Both the position numbers and the translations under genes were made by a program. The notes below the pieces were generated by a model, which was given only the letters and a program-made list of their open reading frames with translations, was not told the DNA's origin and made no database searches. This document shows, one piece after another, positions 35,173 to 44,809 of a DNA stretch of 64,000 bases; position 1 is the first letter of the stretch, and each line of letters starts with the position of its first letter. The DNA is from Candidatus Melainabacteria bacterium (GTDB taxonomy: Bacteria; Cyanobacteriota; Vampirovibrionia; 2-02-FULL-35-15). Location: the NCBI GenBank assembly GCA_016201905.1, contig JACQBQ010000018.1, positions 62,001 to 126,000 of the forward strand. Direction: 5' to 3'.

Positions 35173-36108
35173 CTAGTTTGATCTTAAGGATTTAAATTTA
35201 TCGTCTTGATTTGATTTAAGCTTATATTCTTGCCATTCGTCAAAGTTATTAAATGCTTCTTTTGCAACAGTATCATTTACTTTTGCATACCGCAAAGTTG
35301 TTCTGATGTCATTATGTCCGGCTAGTCTTTGCAACACAAATGAATCAATATGTCCTGCTCTTTCAGTGCAAAAGGTGTGTCTTAATTGGTGAATGGTAAT
35401 TTGAGTGTTGTCGGAATTTAAAATATTTCTTGCAGCTTCCATAAACAACTGTCTTGCTCTTGCATATGATAGCCTTTGTCCATGAGTTGTTACAAAAAGT
35501 GGACCGCTGCTTGGGTTTCCTCTTTCTTCTAAGTATTGAATTAATAATTTTTCTGTTTGTTTACTTAAATATGCTTGACGCGGTTGATTTCCTTTACCTT
35601 GTTTGATATGTATAGTGCCGTCATGAATGTCTTGGATATTTAAGTCTAATGCTTCACTTATTCTGGTACCGCTTGTATATAGCAGAGTAAACAACAGTCT
35701 TTCTCTAGTTGTTTGAGCATTTTTAAGTAATTTCTCTACTTGCTCTTTCCTTAAAGATCTTATAATTGAGCCTGGTGTTACTTCACCCATATCTTTGTTA
35801 GGCCTTCTCCTTGGAAGATTTTCCATGGGGTTTTCTTCAATTAATTTCTCCTGAAGGCACCATTCGAAAAATCTGTGCAATGATGCATAGTGCCTGTTTT
35901 GAGTTGCAAGTGAAACTCTTTGTCCATATTTTGAAGTCAAATTGTCCAAATAGTTTTTTAATGTGTCTTTTGTTATGCTGTTTAAAGGAATATTTTCTAA
36001 GGTTTTTTCAAATCTATGTAGGTCAATTGTATAAGCTCGAAGCGTATCCCCATCTAAATTCAGACTTGATAAATATCTTGTTGTTGATTCAAAAAGTTCT
36101 ATTTGCAT
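35173..36108 (-). CDS. Intact XerC/XerD-type tyrosine recombinase
   Basis: The 311 residues have all catalytic residues: Arg149 (GTRISE), Lys172, His240 and Arg243 (HQLRHTF), His265 (LAGHNDIRTT) and Tyr274 (LRYAKV). The N-terminal SAM-like domain covers about 4-90. It could resolve chromosome dimers or serve a mobile element; it is not next to any integron or phage gene. It is the active counterpart of the degenerate protein at 4213-5052. It is convergent with the flagellar genes. Confidence 0.9.
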   Translation of the reverse strand: MQIELFESTTRYLSSLNLDGDTLRAYTIDLHRFEKTLENIPLNSITKDTLKNYLDNLTSKYGQRVSLATQNRHYASLHRFFEWCLQEKLIEENPMENLPRRRPNKDMGEVTPGSIIRSLRKEQVEKLLKNAQTTRERLLFTLLYTSGTRISEALDLNIQDIHDGTIHIKQGKGNQPRQAYLSKQTEKLLIQYLEERGNPSSGPLFVTTHGQRLSYARARQLFMEAARNILNSDNTQITIHQLRHTFCTERAGHIDSFVLQRLAGHNDIRTTLRYAKVNDTVAKEAFNNFDEWQEYKLKSNQDDKFKSLRSN

Positions 36109-36217
36109 AATTGCTTTTTATTTGAAACATTTATCTTAGACGGAAAACAAGGTAAATTAAGTTCCGAAAGGTTTACAAGTTAAATGTTATCTGAAGCTTA
36201 TTGGATTCATTTATATG

Positions 36218-37513
36218 TTAAACAGCTGAGATAACCTGCTTATATACAGCTAAGGTCTTTTTTATATCTTCTTCTTTATGAGAAGTGGATATGAAATTTG
36301 CTTCAAATTGGCTGGGTGCTAAGTAAATCCCATTCTGTAACATATTCTGAAAAAATTTAGTAAAAATTTTTGTGTTGGATTTCTTTGAACTTGCATAGTC
36401 ATAAACTCTGGTTCCTGTAAAAAAGATAGTAAACATTGAGCCAACCCTGTTTATTTGTACTTTGTTGTTAGTTTCTTCATTGATTTCTTTTATACTTTCG
36501 CATAAAAGCGATGAAATACTTTCCAGGTAAGTATAGGTCTCTTCATTTAGCATGTTTAAAGTTGCAATGCCACAAGCAACAGATATTGGGTTTCCGGATA
36601 GTGTACCAGCTTGGTAGACAGGTCCTAATGGTGCTAAAAGTTCCATAATTTCTTTTTTCCCACCTACAGCGCCTATTGGCATGCCACCACCAATAATTTT
36701 TCCAAGTATTGTTAGATCAGGAATTATTTTATAGATATTTTGTGCTCCACCTAATGCTAGTCTAAAGCCAGTTATTACTTCATCAAAGATAAGTAAGCAG
36801 TTATGTTTTTTTGTTAGTTCTCTTAATGATTTTAAAAAGTTAGCTTCTGGTGGTATTACTCCAGAATTTCCTACTACTGGCTCAACTATAACTGCAGCAA
36901 CTTCTTTTGGAAACTTGCTGATTGTCATTTCTACATTATGAAAATTGTTAAATGGAAGAGTAATTGTTTCACTTGCTGTATTTTTAGTAACACCTGCACA
37001 AGATGGCAGCCCAAGAGTTGCAATGCCTGATCCACTGTTTGAAAGAACTGAATCTGAGTGACCGTGATAACAGCCTGAGAATTTAATTATTTTATTCCTT
37101 TTTGTAAAGGCTCTTGCCAAGCGTAATGCTGTCATAACTGCCTCTGTACCAGAATTTACAAGTCTAATTCTTTCAATACTTGGCATGTGCTTAATTATTA
37201 TCTCTGCCAGTTCTATTTCATTTTCATGTGATGCACCGTAACTGATTCCTTTTGCTAGTGCGTTCTCTATAGCTTCAGTAGCTTCAGGATGTGCATGTCC
37301 GTGTATTAAAGGACCCCATGAGCAAACATAATCTATATATTTATTTTGATCTGCATCCCAAATATAAGATCCTTTGGCCTTAGTAATAAATAAAGGTTCT
37401 GATTCAACTGCTTTAAAAGATCTAACAGGAGAATTTACTCCACCTGGTATTAATTCACATGCTCTTTTGTAAAGTTCTTTGGATTTTTTTGTGTTGGTTA
37501 GAACATCTTGCAT
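36218..37513 (-). CDS. hemL: Glutamate-1-semialdehyde 2,1-aminomutase
   Basis: HemL converts glutamate-1-semialdehyde to 5-aminolevulinate, the C5 route to tetrapyrroles. The 431 residues show PGGVNSPVRSFK, YVCSWGPLIHGHAHP, FSGCYHGHSD, LIFDEVITGFRLALGGAQ, and the PLP-binding Lys region LTILGKIIGGGMPIGAVGG. The length is usual. It is the last gene of rplS-ppi-hemL, starting 13 bases after the isomerase gene. Heme or corrinoid synthesis could use its product. Confidence 0.95.
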   Translation of the reverse strand: MQDVLTNTKKSKELYKRACELIPGGVNSPVRSFKAVESEPLFITKAKGSYIWDADQNKYIDYVCSWGPLIHGHAHPEATEAIENALAKGISYGASHENEIELAEIIIKHMPSIERIRLVNSGTEAVMTALRLARAFTKRNKIIKFSGCYHGHSDSVLSNSGSGIATLGLPSCAGVTKNTASETITLPFNNFHNVEMTISKFPKEVAAVIVEPVVGNSGVIPPEANFLKSLRELTKKHNCLLIFDEVITGFRLALGGAQNIYKIIPDLTILGKIIGGGMPIGAVGGKKEIMELLAPLGPVYQAGTLSGNPISVACGIATLNMLNEETYTYLESISSLLCESIKEINEETNNKVQINRVGSMFTIFFTGTRVYDYASSKKSNTKIFTKFFQNMLQNGIYLAPSQFEANFISTSHKEEDIKKTLAVYKQVISAV

Positions 37514-37526
37514 TTTTTTTTGTATT

Positions 37527-38222
37527 TTATTGTGTAGAAACTAAGATCATCTTTACTGGATTTGATGGCCTGTCGCTTCCTGGGTATACAGGCTTAGAAT
37601 CTTTTGCAATCTTTTTTACTGTTTCAAAAGTATCATCAGTGACTTGGCCAAATACAGTATAGCCATATGGGTCTACACCACCGGGATCTAAAGAAGGAAG
37701 GGCTTGTAATGCAATAAAAAACTGGCAGCTTGCGCTGTTTGGAGCAGAAGTTCTTGCCATTCCTACTCTTCCTGCTCTATCAAATTTTAAATTTGGATTT
37801 GTCTCAAGCTTTATAAATCTTGGTTTTCCAGTATCTGGATCTATATAATTTCCTGTTCCATCCCCAATGGGATCGCCTCCCTGAATTACAAAATTTTCTA
37901 CTACCCGGTGAAAAATAGTACCGTTATAAAATCCTTTTTTAATAAGTTCAATAAAATTGTTTGTAGTAATAGGGGCTTCTTTTGTAAAGAGTTTAATTTT
38001 AATAATTCCTTTATCGGTTTGAATTGTTACTGTACCGCTTGTTTGGTTTTCATTTTGAACCACAAGTGATTCGTTTTTAATTGTTTGGTCTTTTTTTATT
38101 GTTGCAGTTCCTTGTTTTTGACTTGTTTCTTTTTTATTTTTTTCTTGAGCATTAGTAAGGAGATTGGAAGAAAAAACTGTAAATATTGTTATTAAGGCAA
38201 AGTACTTAATGTATTTTTTCAT
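37527..38222 (-). CDS. Secreted cyclophilin-type peptidyl-prolyl isomerase
   Basis: The 231 residues start with a signal peptide (MKKYIKYFALITIFTVFSSNLLTNA), followed by a charged linker, and a cyclophilin domain from about residue 62 with FIELIKKGFYNGTIFHRVVENFVIQGGDPIGDGTG, GMARTSAPNSASCQFFIAL and YTVFGQVTDD. The active-site Arg of FHRV and the Q-FF segment are kept. It should act in periplasmic protein folding. It lies between rplS and hemL. Confidence 0.92.
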   Translation of the reverse strand: MKKYIKYFALITIFTVFSSNLLTNAQEKNKKETSQKQGTATIKKDQTIKNESLVVQNENQTSGTVTIQTDKGIIKIKLFTKEAPITTNNFIELIKKGFYNGTIFHRVVENFVIQGGDPIGDGTGNYIDPDTGKPRFIKLETNPNLKFDRAGRVGMARTSAPNSASCQFFIALQALPSLDPGGVDPYGYTVFGQVTDDTFETVKKIAKDSKPVYPGSDRPSNPVKMILVSTQ

Positions 38223-38248
38223 ATTCCTTTATCTTTTAAATCTTCTAA

Positions 38249-38665
38249 TCATGGAGTTACTTCAACTAATTTACCTTCTTCAGGGATTACTTCTTTTGGT
38301 AAACTGGCAGCCTGTGAAGCAAATAAATTCTCTTTAAGCTTTGTAGCTTTTCCTGCTCTTTCTCTCAAATAGTAAAGCTTGGCACGTCTTGATTTTCCTG
38401 ATCTAAGAACTTCTACTTTTTCTATTTTTGGTGAGTGAAGGAAAAATACTCTTTCAACTCCAACTCCCTGAAATACTCTTCTTACTGTAAACGTTTTATT
38501 TAATCCACCACCTTTAATCTTTATGATAGTACCTTCATAGTTCTGACTTCTTTCTTTAGTCCCTTCTTTAATTCTTACGGTAACCTTAACAGTATCCCCA
38601 ACATGAATATTATGCAGTTCTTTTTTTATATTCTTTGATATAAGCTCTGTAATCTTAGGGTTCAT
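38249..38665 (-). CDS. rplS: Ribosomal protein L19
   Basis: L19 sits at the 30S-50S interface near the bridge to 16S rRNA. The 138 residues include [77 protein letters not shown], all diagnostic. A 20-residue Ala/Pro/Glu-rich tail makes it longer than usual (about 115). It is the first gene of the minus-strand run that ends in hemL. Confidence 0.95.
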   Translation of the reverse strand: MNPKITELISKNIKKELHNIHVGDTVKVTVRIKEGTKERSQNYEGTIIKIKGGGLNKTFTVRRVFQGVGVERVFFLHSPKIEKVEVLRSGKSRRAKLYYLRERAGKATKLKENLFASQAASLPKEVIPEEGKLVEVTP

Positions 38666-38809
38666 TCTTAATCCTCAAATTTTTTAAAAAGCAGGCTTTG
38701 ATTGTATCATGGAAGACATAATTCTGAGATTCATTGCTTAGCTTGAAAAACGCTTAATTTGTCTTGGCGATTTTTATTATACAGAAGCGAGTATCTGGCA
38801 AAGATAAGC

Positions 38810-39004
38810 TCACTTAAATAATTTAATTACCAGCTTTGCAAAAAAACCAATTATTGAGTACAAAAACAACTGATAAATTAATTTAAAAACGTTATCAATT
38901 TTTTTTAGATTCATATCTGCAGGCAGTGAACTAATGCCTGATTTTATGTAATTCATGACAGGGATGCCACCTCCATTTCTAATAAAAAATTTTATAAGTT
39001 CCAT
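38810..39004 (-). CDS. Possible small membrane-helix protein, 64 residues
   Basis: An open frame with an ATG at 39004 and a hydrophobic C-terminal helix (LFLYSIIGFFAKLVIKLF). No family is recognised and no strong ribosome site is seen. The 38666-38809 gap next to it and the 39005-39232 stretch hold nothing else I can name. It may be chance. Confidence 0.25.
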   Translation of the reverse strand: MELIKFFIRNGGGIPVMNYIKSGISSLPADMNLKKIDNVFKLIYQLFLYSIIGFFAKLVIKLFK

Positions 39005-39232
39005 AGGTTTTAAATTTTCTAAAATTGTCTTAATTAACTCCTTTAAAGTCTAACGTATATTGATAATAGTATAAATTCCCAAGTCGTCAATTCTTTGAAA
39101 TGTAAAGTTTTTAAACTTCTCTATATTCTCATATTTTTCTTAATAACCATTGATTAATTCATATTGACTCCTGTAATTTGATGTTTATAAGCCTTTGTCT
39201 TTGATAATTCAGAAATTCAAATTTTTCAATAA

Positions 39233-39931
39233 ATGAAAAAGAATAAGTTAATAGAGTTTGACTCCTTATATACACAAAGCTTTACTGGCTTTTATTTTAT
39301 TGGAATTGATGAGGTAGGTAGGGGAGCACTGGCTGGACCAGTTATAGCGTGTGCATTTTCCTGGAAAAAAAAACTAGATTTTTTGCTTGTTGGATCAAAT
39401 AAGTCATTATTAGAATTAAATGATTCAAAACAGTTGAGTAAAGAACAGAGGGAAAAACTTTACCCCTTGCTTTTAAAGCTTGGAGATTTTGGTTTGGGCT
39501 ATGCATCAGTGCAGGAAATAGAAAAATTAAATGTTTTAAATGCAACATTTTTAGCCATGAAAAGAGCATATGACAATTTATCGATAAGCAGAGATGAAAG
39601 AGACTTAAAGCCTTATCTTTTAGTTGATGGAAATAAATTTAATCCATATATAAACTGTCGCCAGTCTTGCATTACTCATGGTGATGCCAAATCGTCTTTA
39701 ATTGCAAGTGCATCTATTATTGCAAAAGTTTATAGGGACTTACTTATGCGGAAAATTTCAAAATTAAAAAGATGTAAAAAATTTGGCTGGGATAAAAATA
39801 AAGGCTATGGAACTTTGTTCCATAGAAAAGCCATCAAAAAGCATGGCATAACTCCTTTACACAGGAAATTGTTTGTAAGAAAAGTATTTGCTAGATTAGA
39901 ATTTAGTAAAGCAAAAATCAAATCACTGTAA
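39233..39931 (+). CDS. rnhB: Ribonuclease HII
   Basis: RNase HII removes ribonucleotides from DNA. The 232 residues show GIDEVGRGALAGPVIA (Asp and Glu ligands), the DSKQLS loop, an Asp in YLLVDGNKF, and SLIASASIIAKVYRDLLM, then KKFGWDKNKGYGTLFH and AIKKHGITPLHRKLF. It ends nine bases inside the trpE 3' end, converging. A gap of 228 bases with no clear gene precedes it. Confidence 0.95.
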   Translation: MKKNKLIEFDSLYTQSFTGFYFIGIDEVGRGALAGPVIACAFSWKKKLDFLLVGSNKSLLELNDSKQLSKEQREKLYPLLLKLGDFGLGYASVQEIEKLNVLNATFLAMKRAYDNLSISRDERDLKPYLLVDGNKFNPYINCRQSCITHGDAKSSLIASASIIAKVYRDLLMRKISKLKRCKKFGWDKNKGYGTLFHRKAIKKHGITPLHRKLFVRKVFARLEFSKAKIKSL

Positions 39932-41428
39932 AAGACTCATTGCCCTTAAAAGGGCTCCACCTTTTCTAAGAGTTTCTTGATATTCGTTTTCAGGATCAGA
40001 ATCTGCAACAATGCCTCCACCTGCCTGAATCTCAAGATGATCTCTGTAAATAACAAATGTTCGTATTGTCATGCAGGTATTTATCGTATTATTTAATCCA
40101 AATAAACCTGTGCAACCGCCATAAGGTCCTCTTTGATCTTTTTCTAGTTCGTTTATTATTTCTAGAGCTCGTACTTTTGGGGCACCACTTAACGTGCCAG
40201 CAGGAAATGAGGCACATAAAAGATCTATAGCTGTTTTATCTTTTTTTAAATTTCCTTCGACCAGACTCACCATGTGTAAAACGTGTGAATATTTTTCAAT
40301 GATCATAAGTTCGCATACATTTACTGATCCTGTTTCACAGACTCTTCCTAAATCATTCCTTGCAAGATCAACCAGCATTAAATGTTCAGCTCTTTCTTTT
40401 GGATCACCTAATAGTTTTGAAATGTTATGTAGATCTTCAACTTCATCTTTTCCTCTTGGATAAGTTCCGGCAATAGGTCTTAAAGAAGCTACTTTAGTTA
40501 AGCCGCGATCTTCACATTTAACCATTACCTCAGGAGATGAACCAGCAATTTCAAAATCGTTAAAGTTTAGATAAAAAAGATATGGAGAAGGATTTATACT
40601 TCTTAGTGCTCTGTATAGCAATAAACCATTGTGGTTCCCACGAACAGTAAGTTTTTGTGAAGGTACTACCTGAAAAATATCACCACTTCTTATGTATTCT
40701 TTTGCTTTAATGACCATTTTTATGTAGTCTTCTTTTTTGTAATTACTGGTATATGAAACTTCTGTTGTATTCTTACTGTAGTTTATAGATAGTGGTGCTA
40801 CATTCTTTGATTTGCCAAAATCTGTTAATAAGGTTTCCAGCTTTGACTTTGCTTCCTTGTGTTTTTCTTTAATGTCGTTTTCACTCTTGGCAAAAGTAAT
40901 TGAAATTAGATTTACTTTATGTAAAATGTGATCAAAGATTACAAGTTTTCCTGGCAGCATTAAACAAACATCAGGTACCTTTTTGCAAGGATTAAATTTA
41001 GTTTTTGGTTCAATCCATCTGATATTTTCATAACCAAAATAACCTACAAATCCCAAGAATCTTTCATTTCCATTGTCAAGTACATTGAAATCTTTTAATA
41101 AATTATTTAATGCTGTAAATGGGTTATCTTCTAATTGTAGTTTTTGACCATCTGTAAAATTATCTAAATAAGTTTTGTTATCTCTGTTTGTGAATAACAA
41201 AATTGGTTCTGTACCAATTATTGAATATCTGCCTAACTTTTCATTTCCTTCTACAGATTCAAGTAGAAATGAATATGGTTTTTTTTCGCAGAGTTTATAA
41301 AATGTGCTGACAGGTGTATCTAGATCAGCTAGTAACTCAAGGTTAGCAGTTATGATATAAGGCCCAATTTTTTTATGACTACCAGTCGTGGATTGGCTTG
41401 ATTTGGTTTCATTGGATTTCAGGTTCAT
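39923..41428 (-). CDS. trpE: Anthranilate synthase component I
   Basis: TrpE turns chorismate plus ammonia into anthranilate, the first step of tryptophan synthesis. The 501 residues hold the chorismate-binding fold, with DIFQVVPSQ, SPYLFYLNF, RPIAGTYPRGK, DLARNDLGRVCETGSV, SFPAGTLSGAPKVRALEIINELE and RGPYGGCTGLFG. A glutaminase partner (TrpG) is not next to it, so the tryptophan genes are scattered. The start overlaps a small membrane protein frame. Confidence 0.94.
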   Translation of the reverse strand: MNLKSNETKSSQSTTGSHKKIGPYIITANLELLADLDTPVSTFYKLCEKKPYSFLLESVEGNEKLGRYSIIGTEPILLFTNRDNKTYLDNFTDGQKLQLEDNPFTALNNLLKDFNVLDNGNERFLGFVGYFGYENIRWIEPKTKFNPCKKVPDVCLMLPGKLVIFDHILHKVNLISITFAKSENDIKEKHKEAKSKLETLLTDFGKSKNVAPLSINYSKNTTEVSYTSNYKKEDYIKMVIKAKEYIRSGDIFQVVPSQKLTVRGNHNGLLLYRALRSINPSPYLFYLNFNDFEIAGSSPEVMVKCEDRGLTKVASLRPIAGTYPRGKDEVEDLHNISKLLGDPKERAEHLMLVDLARNDLGRVCETGSVNVCELMIIEKYSHVLHMVSLVEGNLKKDKTAIDLLCASFPAGTLSGAPKVRALEIINELEKDQRGPYGGCTGLFGLNNTINTCMTIRTFVIYRDHLEIQAGGGIVADSDPENEYQETLRKGGALLRAMSLLQ

Positions 41429-41453
41429 CTCATATATTGTACAATTAGCATTT

Positions 41454-41876
41454 GTGAAGAACTTTTTATCTTTGAATCGTTTAGTAGTATTTTTTCTTGG
41501 TTTAGGCTTTTTAGTGCTTGCATTTGAAATCTACCTCCAGCATTATGAGCTATTGTCAGCTAAAAAGATAATGTGGACTCCTATAGTTTTTGGAACAGTT
41601 GGAGGACTAATTACTATTTTAATCGCGCTCATTTTTAACAAAACAACTTATTATTTATTTTTTGCTTTAATGATCATTTCAATTTTTGTAGGAACTTTAG
41701 GTTTATATCTTCATAACAGGTGGAGATTTCCTGCTTTTGCTGGTTTTCTATTTCATGAAAAACCGTTTGATTTCAGTATTTTAACTTCATATACTCCATT
41801 GCTTGCACCTTCAGCTTTTATTGCAATGGGAGGACTTGGTATTTTGATAGCTATTTATGATAGGTGGGGTGATTAA
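41454..41876 (+). CDS. Unknown membrane protein with four helices
   Basis: Starting at GTG 41454, about 140 residues form four membrane segments (roughly 12-28, 42-62, 66-86 and 120-136), with basic residues in the loops (LHNRWRFPAF). The frame opens earlier at 41388, inside trpE, but those residues are unlikely. No family is recognised. It lies between trpE and a PfpI-family gene. No ribosome site is clear, so the exact start is uncertain. Confidence 0.55.
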   Translation: MKNFLSLNRLVVFFLGLGFLVLAFEIYLQHYELLSAKKIMWTPIVFGTVGGLITILIALIFNKTTYYLFFALMIISIFVGTLGLYLHNRWRFPAFAGFLFHEKPFDFSILTSYTPLLAPSAFIAMGGLGILIAIYDRWGD

Positions 41877-41945
41877 AAGTAGAATTTGTATGTTGTTAAA
41901 TACGTTAAAATCTAAAACAGAAAGAAAAGAAAGGGTGAAATTGAT

Positions 41946-42473
41946 ATGTCAAAAAATAAAAAAGTTGCAATTATAGTAGATCAATTATTTCAAGATTCAG
42001 AAGTAACTGACCCAAAAGAAAAAGTAGAAAACGCAGGTTTTAAAGTTGAAATAATTGGACCTAATACTACCGAAGAGTACATTGGTAAAAAAGGCACAAA
42101 AATTAAAGCTGATAAATCAATTGATGATGTTTCAGCAGGTGATTATATTGGGCTTGTAATTCCAGGTGGTTGGGCACCGGATAAAATGCGGATGAATATA
42201 AAGATGGTTAAACTCATAGAAGAAATAAACGCAAAAAATAAGCCGATAGCCTGTATTTGTCACGGTGGTTCCATGCTTGTTGAAGCTGATGTCGTAAAAG
42301 GTAAGAGATTAACCAGTTATGCAAGCATAAGAACTGATCTTATTAATGCAGGAGCAAGGTGGAGTGACAAGGAAGTTGTGGTAGATGGGAATTTGATTAC
42401 ATCAAGAACACCGGCTGACTTGCCTGCTTTTTGTGCAGAATTTTTGAAAGTACTTTCACTGATAGAAGTTTAA
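41946..42473 (+). CDS. PfpI/DJ-1 family protein
   Basis: The 175 residues show the flavodoxin-like DJ-1/PfpI fold, with nucleophile Cys105 in ACICHGGSML, and the segments GLVIPGGWAPDKMR and GARWSDKEVVVDGNLITSRTPADL. PfpI/YraA-type members are linked to stress repair of glycated or damaged proteins. The reaction cannot be fixed here. A purine-rich ribosome site (GAAAGGGTGAAA) precedes the ATG. It is convergent with thiS, three bases away. Confidence 0.88.
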   Translation: MSKNKKVAIIVDQLFQDSEVTDPKEKVENAGFKVEIIGPNTTEEYIGKKGTKIKADKSIDDVSAGDYIGLVIPGGWAPDKMRMNIKMVKLIEEINAKNKPIACICHGGSMLVEADVVKGKRLTSYASIRTDLINAGARWSDKEVVVDGNLITSRTPADLPAFCAEFLKVLSLIEV

Positions 42474-42475
42474 TG

Positions 42476-42703
42476 CTATCCCCCGCCTACAAATGTTACA
42501 ATCTCTATTTCATCTTTTTCATTTAAGATGACAGACTGAAAGCTTTCCTTTTTTAAAATAACCTTGTTTAGCTCTATAACAACTCTACCGTTATTAATTT
42601 TGTATGTTTCTAACAGTTCTAAAATAGAAATATTTTGAGGAATAAATTTGTTTTCACCATTAATTTTAATTAAAACTTTTGAAGTACTTGAATCTGTTTT
42701 CAT
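42476..42703 (-). CDS. thiS: Sulfur carrier protein ThiS
   Basis: The 75-residue protein has a ubiquitin-like fold and ends in FVGGG, with the C-terminal Gly-Gly that is adenylated and thiocarboxylated for thiazole synthesis. Strands VLIKINGENKF, the VIELNKVIL core and DEIEIVTFVGGG fit. The first 10 residues are extra. No thiG or thiF is adjacent. Its 5' end is antisense to the start of the ligase-like gene. Confidence 0.85.
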   Translation of the reverse strand: MKTDSSTSKVLIKINGENKFIPQNISILELLETYKINNGRVVIELNKVILKKESFQSVILNEKDEIEIVTFVGGG

Positions 42704-43862
42704 TTTTTTGTTTCCATTTGCTCTTGTTATGTCTATTACTTTTACGGGTATTTTGGTTTATTTGGGTGCATTTGTTTTTGTTATCCTACTTATTCTAAAG
42801 CAAAAGGAAAAAATTAATTTAGGTGAAGGGATACCATGGCATGTCTCGTGTTTTTTAATTTACATTTTTGCATTTACGATTAGCAAGTTCGTTAACTCTG
42901 GTCTTGAAGGTGGCTTTAACACTTTTTCACGAACCTCTCAGGATTATTTTATTTTCTTATGGATATTCTTCTTTGTAAGTAAGTCGAATAAAAACCAAAA
43001 GCTGGTAATCTCTGCGATTTTAGCAGCTTCTTTAGTTTCAGTTGCTTATGGACTGCTTCAATTTTTTCATATGGACTTTTTTCACAGACAGTCACATGTT
43101 GACAGGTTATCCGGATTTCATAAAAATCCGTATTCATATGGTGGACAGTTAATTATTCTTTTCTTTTTCTTGTTAAATTACTATAAAGATAAAATTAGCA
43201 AAATTTACCCCCTTTTGATTTTAGCGGCATGTTTGTTTTGCATTTTAAATACTTCTGAAAGAGCAGTAATTTTTGCTGTTATAGCTGGAACAATGTTTTA
43301 TTTCCTTGTACAGAAAGTAAAAAAAGAAAAGCTTCTTCTTTTGGCAGTGCTATTTTCTATCCCTGCTTTTCTTACCAGTTTTTATAATAAGAAAGTTTTA
43401 AAAAGGGTAAAGAGTGTGCTCTTGCCTAGTAAGCATTCCAGCCCGAATGTTAGATTTAAGCTTTGGGAAATCGCATTTAGTATTTGGAGGAGAAATATAA
43501 TTTTTGGAGTCGGAAAATTTCCGACTGTTTACCATGATGTGGGGTGTTCATTTCCTGTACAGGTTTTAACACATGCTCATAATGTTTACTTGCAAGTCTT
43601 GGTTACACACGGTTTAATTGGACTTTTGGCTTACTTGAATCTGTTTTTTATGATTCTAAAAAATCTTGCCACGAGCTTAAAAAATAACCAGTACGCTTTA
43701 TGTCTTATGACAGTAATTTTGGCTCTATTTATAGAAGGTTTTTTTGAATATTTTTGGGGAGATAGTGAAGTTAGATATTTATTCCTTTACTTTACAGGCT
43801 TTGTGTCTGGAACAATATCAAATAATTTCGAAAATAAAGAAAAAACGAAGGAAAAAGTGTAA
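42648..43862 (+). CDS. O-antigen ligase/Wzy-like membrane protein
   Basis: The 404 residues contain about ten membrane segments and a periplasmic loop with RQSHVDRLSGFHKNPYSYGGQL, then the Wzy_C signature SERAVIFAVIAG, and VQVLTHAHNVYLQVLVTHGLIGLLAYL. These are the hallmarks of O-antigen ligases and polymerases (WaaL/Wzy). It would join or polymerise surface glycans in the inner membrane. The TTG start at 42648 has TGAGG seven bases upstream and overlaps thiS by 56 bases in antisense. Starts at 42708 or 42729 are alternatives. Confidence 0.8.
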   Translation: MFSPLILIKTFEVLESVFIFLFPFALVMSITFTGILVYLGAFVFVILLILKQKEKINLGEGIPWHVSCFLIYIFAFTISKFVNSGLEGGFNTFSRTSQDYFIFLWIFFFVSKSNKNQKLVISAILAASLVSVAYGLLQFFHMDFFHRQSHVDRLSGFHKNPYSYGGQLIILFFFLLNYYKDKISKIYPLLILAACLFCILNTSERAVIFAVIAGTMFYFLVQKVKKEKLLLLAVLFSIPAFLTSFYNKKVLKRVKSVLLPSKHSSPNVRFKLWEIAFSIWRRNIIFGVGKFPTVYHDVGCSFPVQVLTHAHNVYLQVLVTHGLIGLLAYLNLFFMILKNLATSLKNNQYALCLMTVILALFIEGFFEYFWGDSEVRYLFLYFTGFVSGTISNNFENKEKTKEKV

Positions 43863-43887
43863 AATAGGTGTCGAAAACAAATTCCCC

Positions 43888-44808
43888 ATGAAGTTATTTT
43901 ATAAAAAGAAAAAAATTGTTTGCATACTTTGTTCTTCTTTGCTCCTGTTTTTATACTCGGGCTTATATTTGTCTTATATTGCACAAAGTAACGAACCTCA
44001 GGAAGGTGTTGAAAGTGTAAATCAAGAATTAAACTTCGTTGATCCAAAAGAACCTACAATACTTAAAGGTTATGTTAGCAAGATACCTAGTGGGACAAAG
44101 TTAAAAATCATTCTTGAAACCCCTATTGATGAAGTGACAAGCATGATAAATGATGAAGTTACTGCAAGAACATCTGAAGATATTGTTGTTGATGGAAATG
44201 TAGTAGTTCCAGCAAGCAGCACTGTAGTTGGAGAAATATCTGAAATAAATCCAGCCAAAAGGATGCATAAAGCAGGTAGCGTAAGAATTGAATTTAAGAA
44301 CCTTACTGTACCGGATGGCAGGCAAGTTCCTATTGTTGCCAGTGTTTTAACTCGCAGTGGATTGATAAAAGGAAAATTTACAAAAAAGACTGCTTTAATA
44401 TCTGGAGCAACAATTGTTGCTCCAGTTGCAGCTGGAATCGGTGTTGGATTAGCTGCTCAAGGTAGTGCTGTGGGAGCAGCAATTGGCGCTGCTTTAGGTG
44501 CAGTAGCTGGAATAGCTTTGTTTGCTTTTCAACGAGGTAACATGGTCGATATAAAAGCAGGCAATGAAATGGATATAGAGTTGGTTGAAGAAGCCTTAGT
44601 GCCAAACTCACAAAGTAAGCCAGATATTCTGGAGCCAGAAGAAAATAAATTAGATACAGATTCAAGTGGCAATAAAATTGAAAAACCAAAAATGGATTCT
44701 ACTGAAATTGATTTTACAGAGCCCAAAGAAATAGAAGTAAAACCACAAGGAAGCCCAAGTTGGGAGAAAGAGCCTGCAGAATTAAAAGATGGTTCTAAAG
44801 ATAAATAA
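43888..44808 (+). CDS. Envelope protein with glycine-zipper segment
   Basis: From ATG 43888, about 306 residues: a signal/anchor helix (about 7-27), a beta domain with IPSGTKLKIILETPIDEVTS and VPASSTVVGEISEINPAKRMHKAGSVRIEF, then a Gly/Ala-rich stretch (SGATIVAPVAAGIGVGLAAQ, GAAIGAALGAVAGIALFAF, about 170-210) that looks like a membrane or glycine-zipper segment, then an acidic tail. The beta domain recalls TrbI/VirB10-type or outer-membrane channel-like beta folds, but I cannot assign it. The frame starts earlier at 43744, but that part overlaps the ligase gene. Confidence 0.6.
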   Translation: MKLFYKKKKIVCILCSSLLLFLYSGLYLSYIAQSNEPQEGVESVNQELNFVDPKEPTILKGYVSKIPSGTKLKIILETPIDEVTSMINDEVTARTSEDIVVDGNVVVPASSTVVGEISEINPAKRMHKAGSVRIEFKNLTVPDGRQVPIVASVLTRSGLIKGKFTKKTALISGATIVAPVAAGIGVGLAAQGSAVGAAIGAALGAVAGIALFAFQRGNMVDIKAGNEMDIELVEEALVPNSQSKPDILEPEENKLDTDSSGNKIEKPKMDSTEIDFTEPKEIEVKPQGSPSWEKEPAELKDGSKDK

Positions 44809-44809
44809 T

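Noticed and set aside
43744..43887. N-terminal extension of the glycine-zipper protein
   Set aside because: It overlaps the ligase gene end and reads as unlikely sequence; a Met with signal helix begins at 43888.
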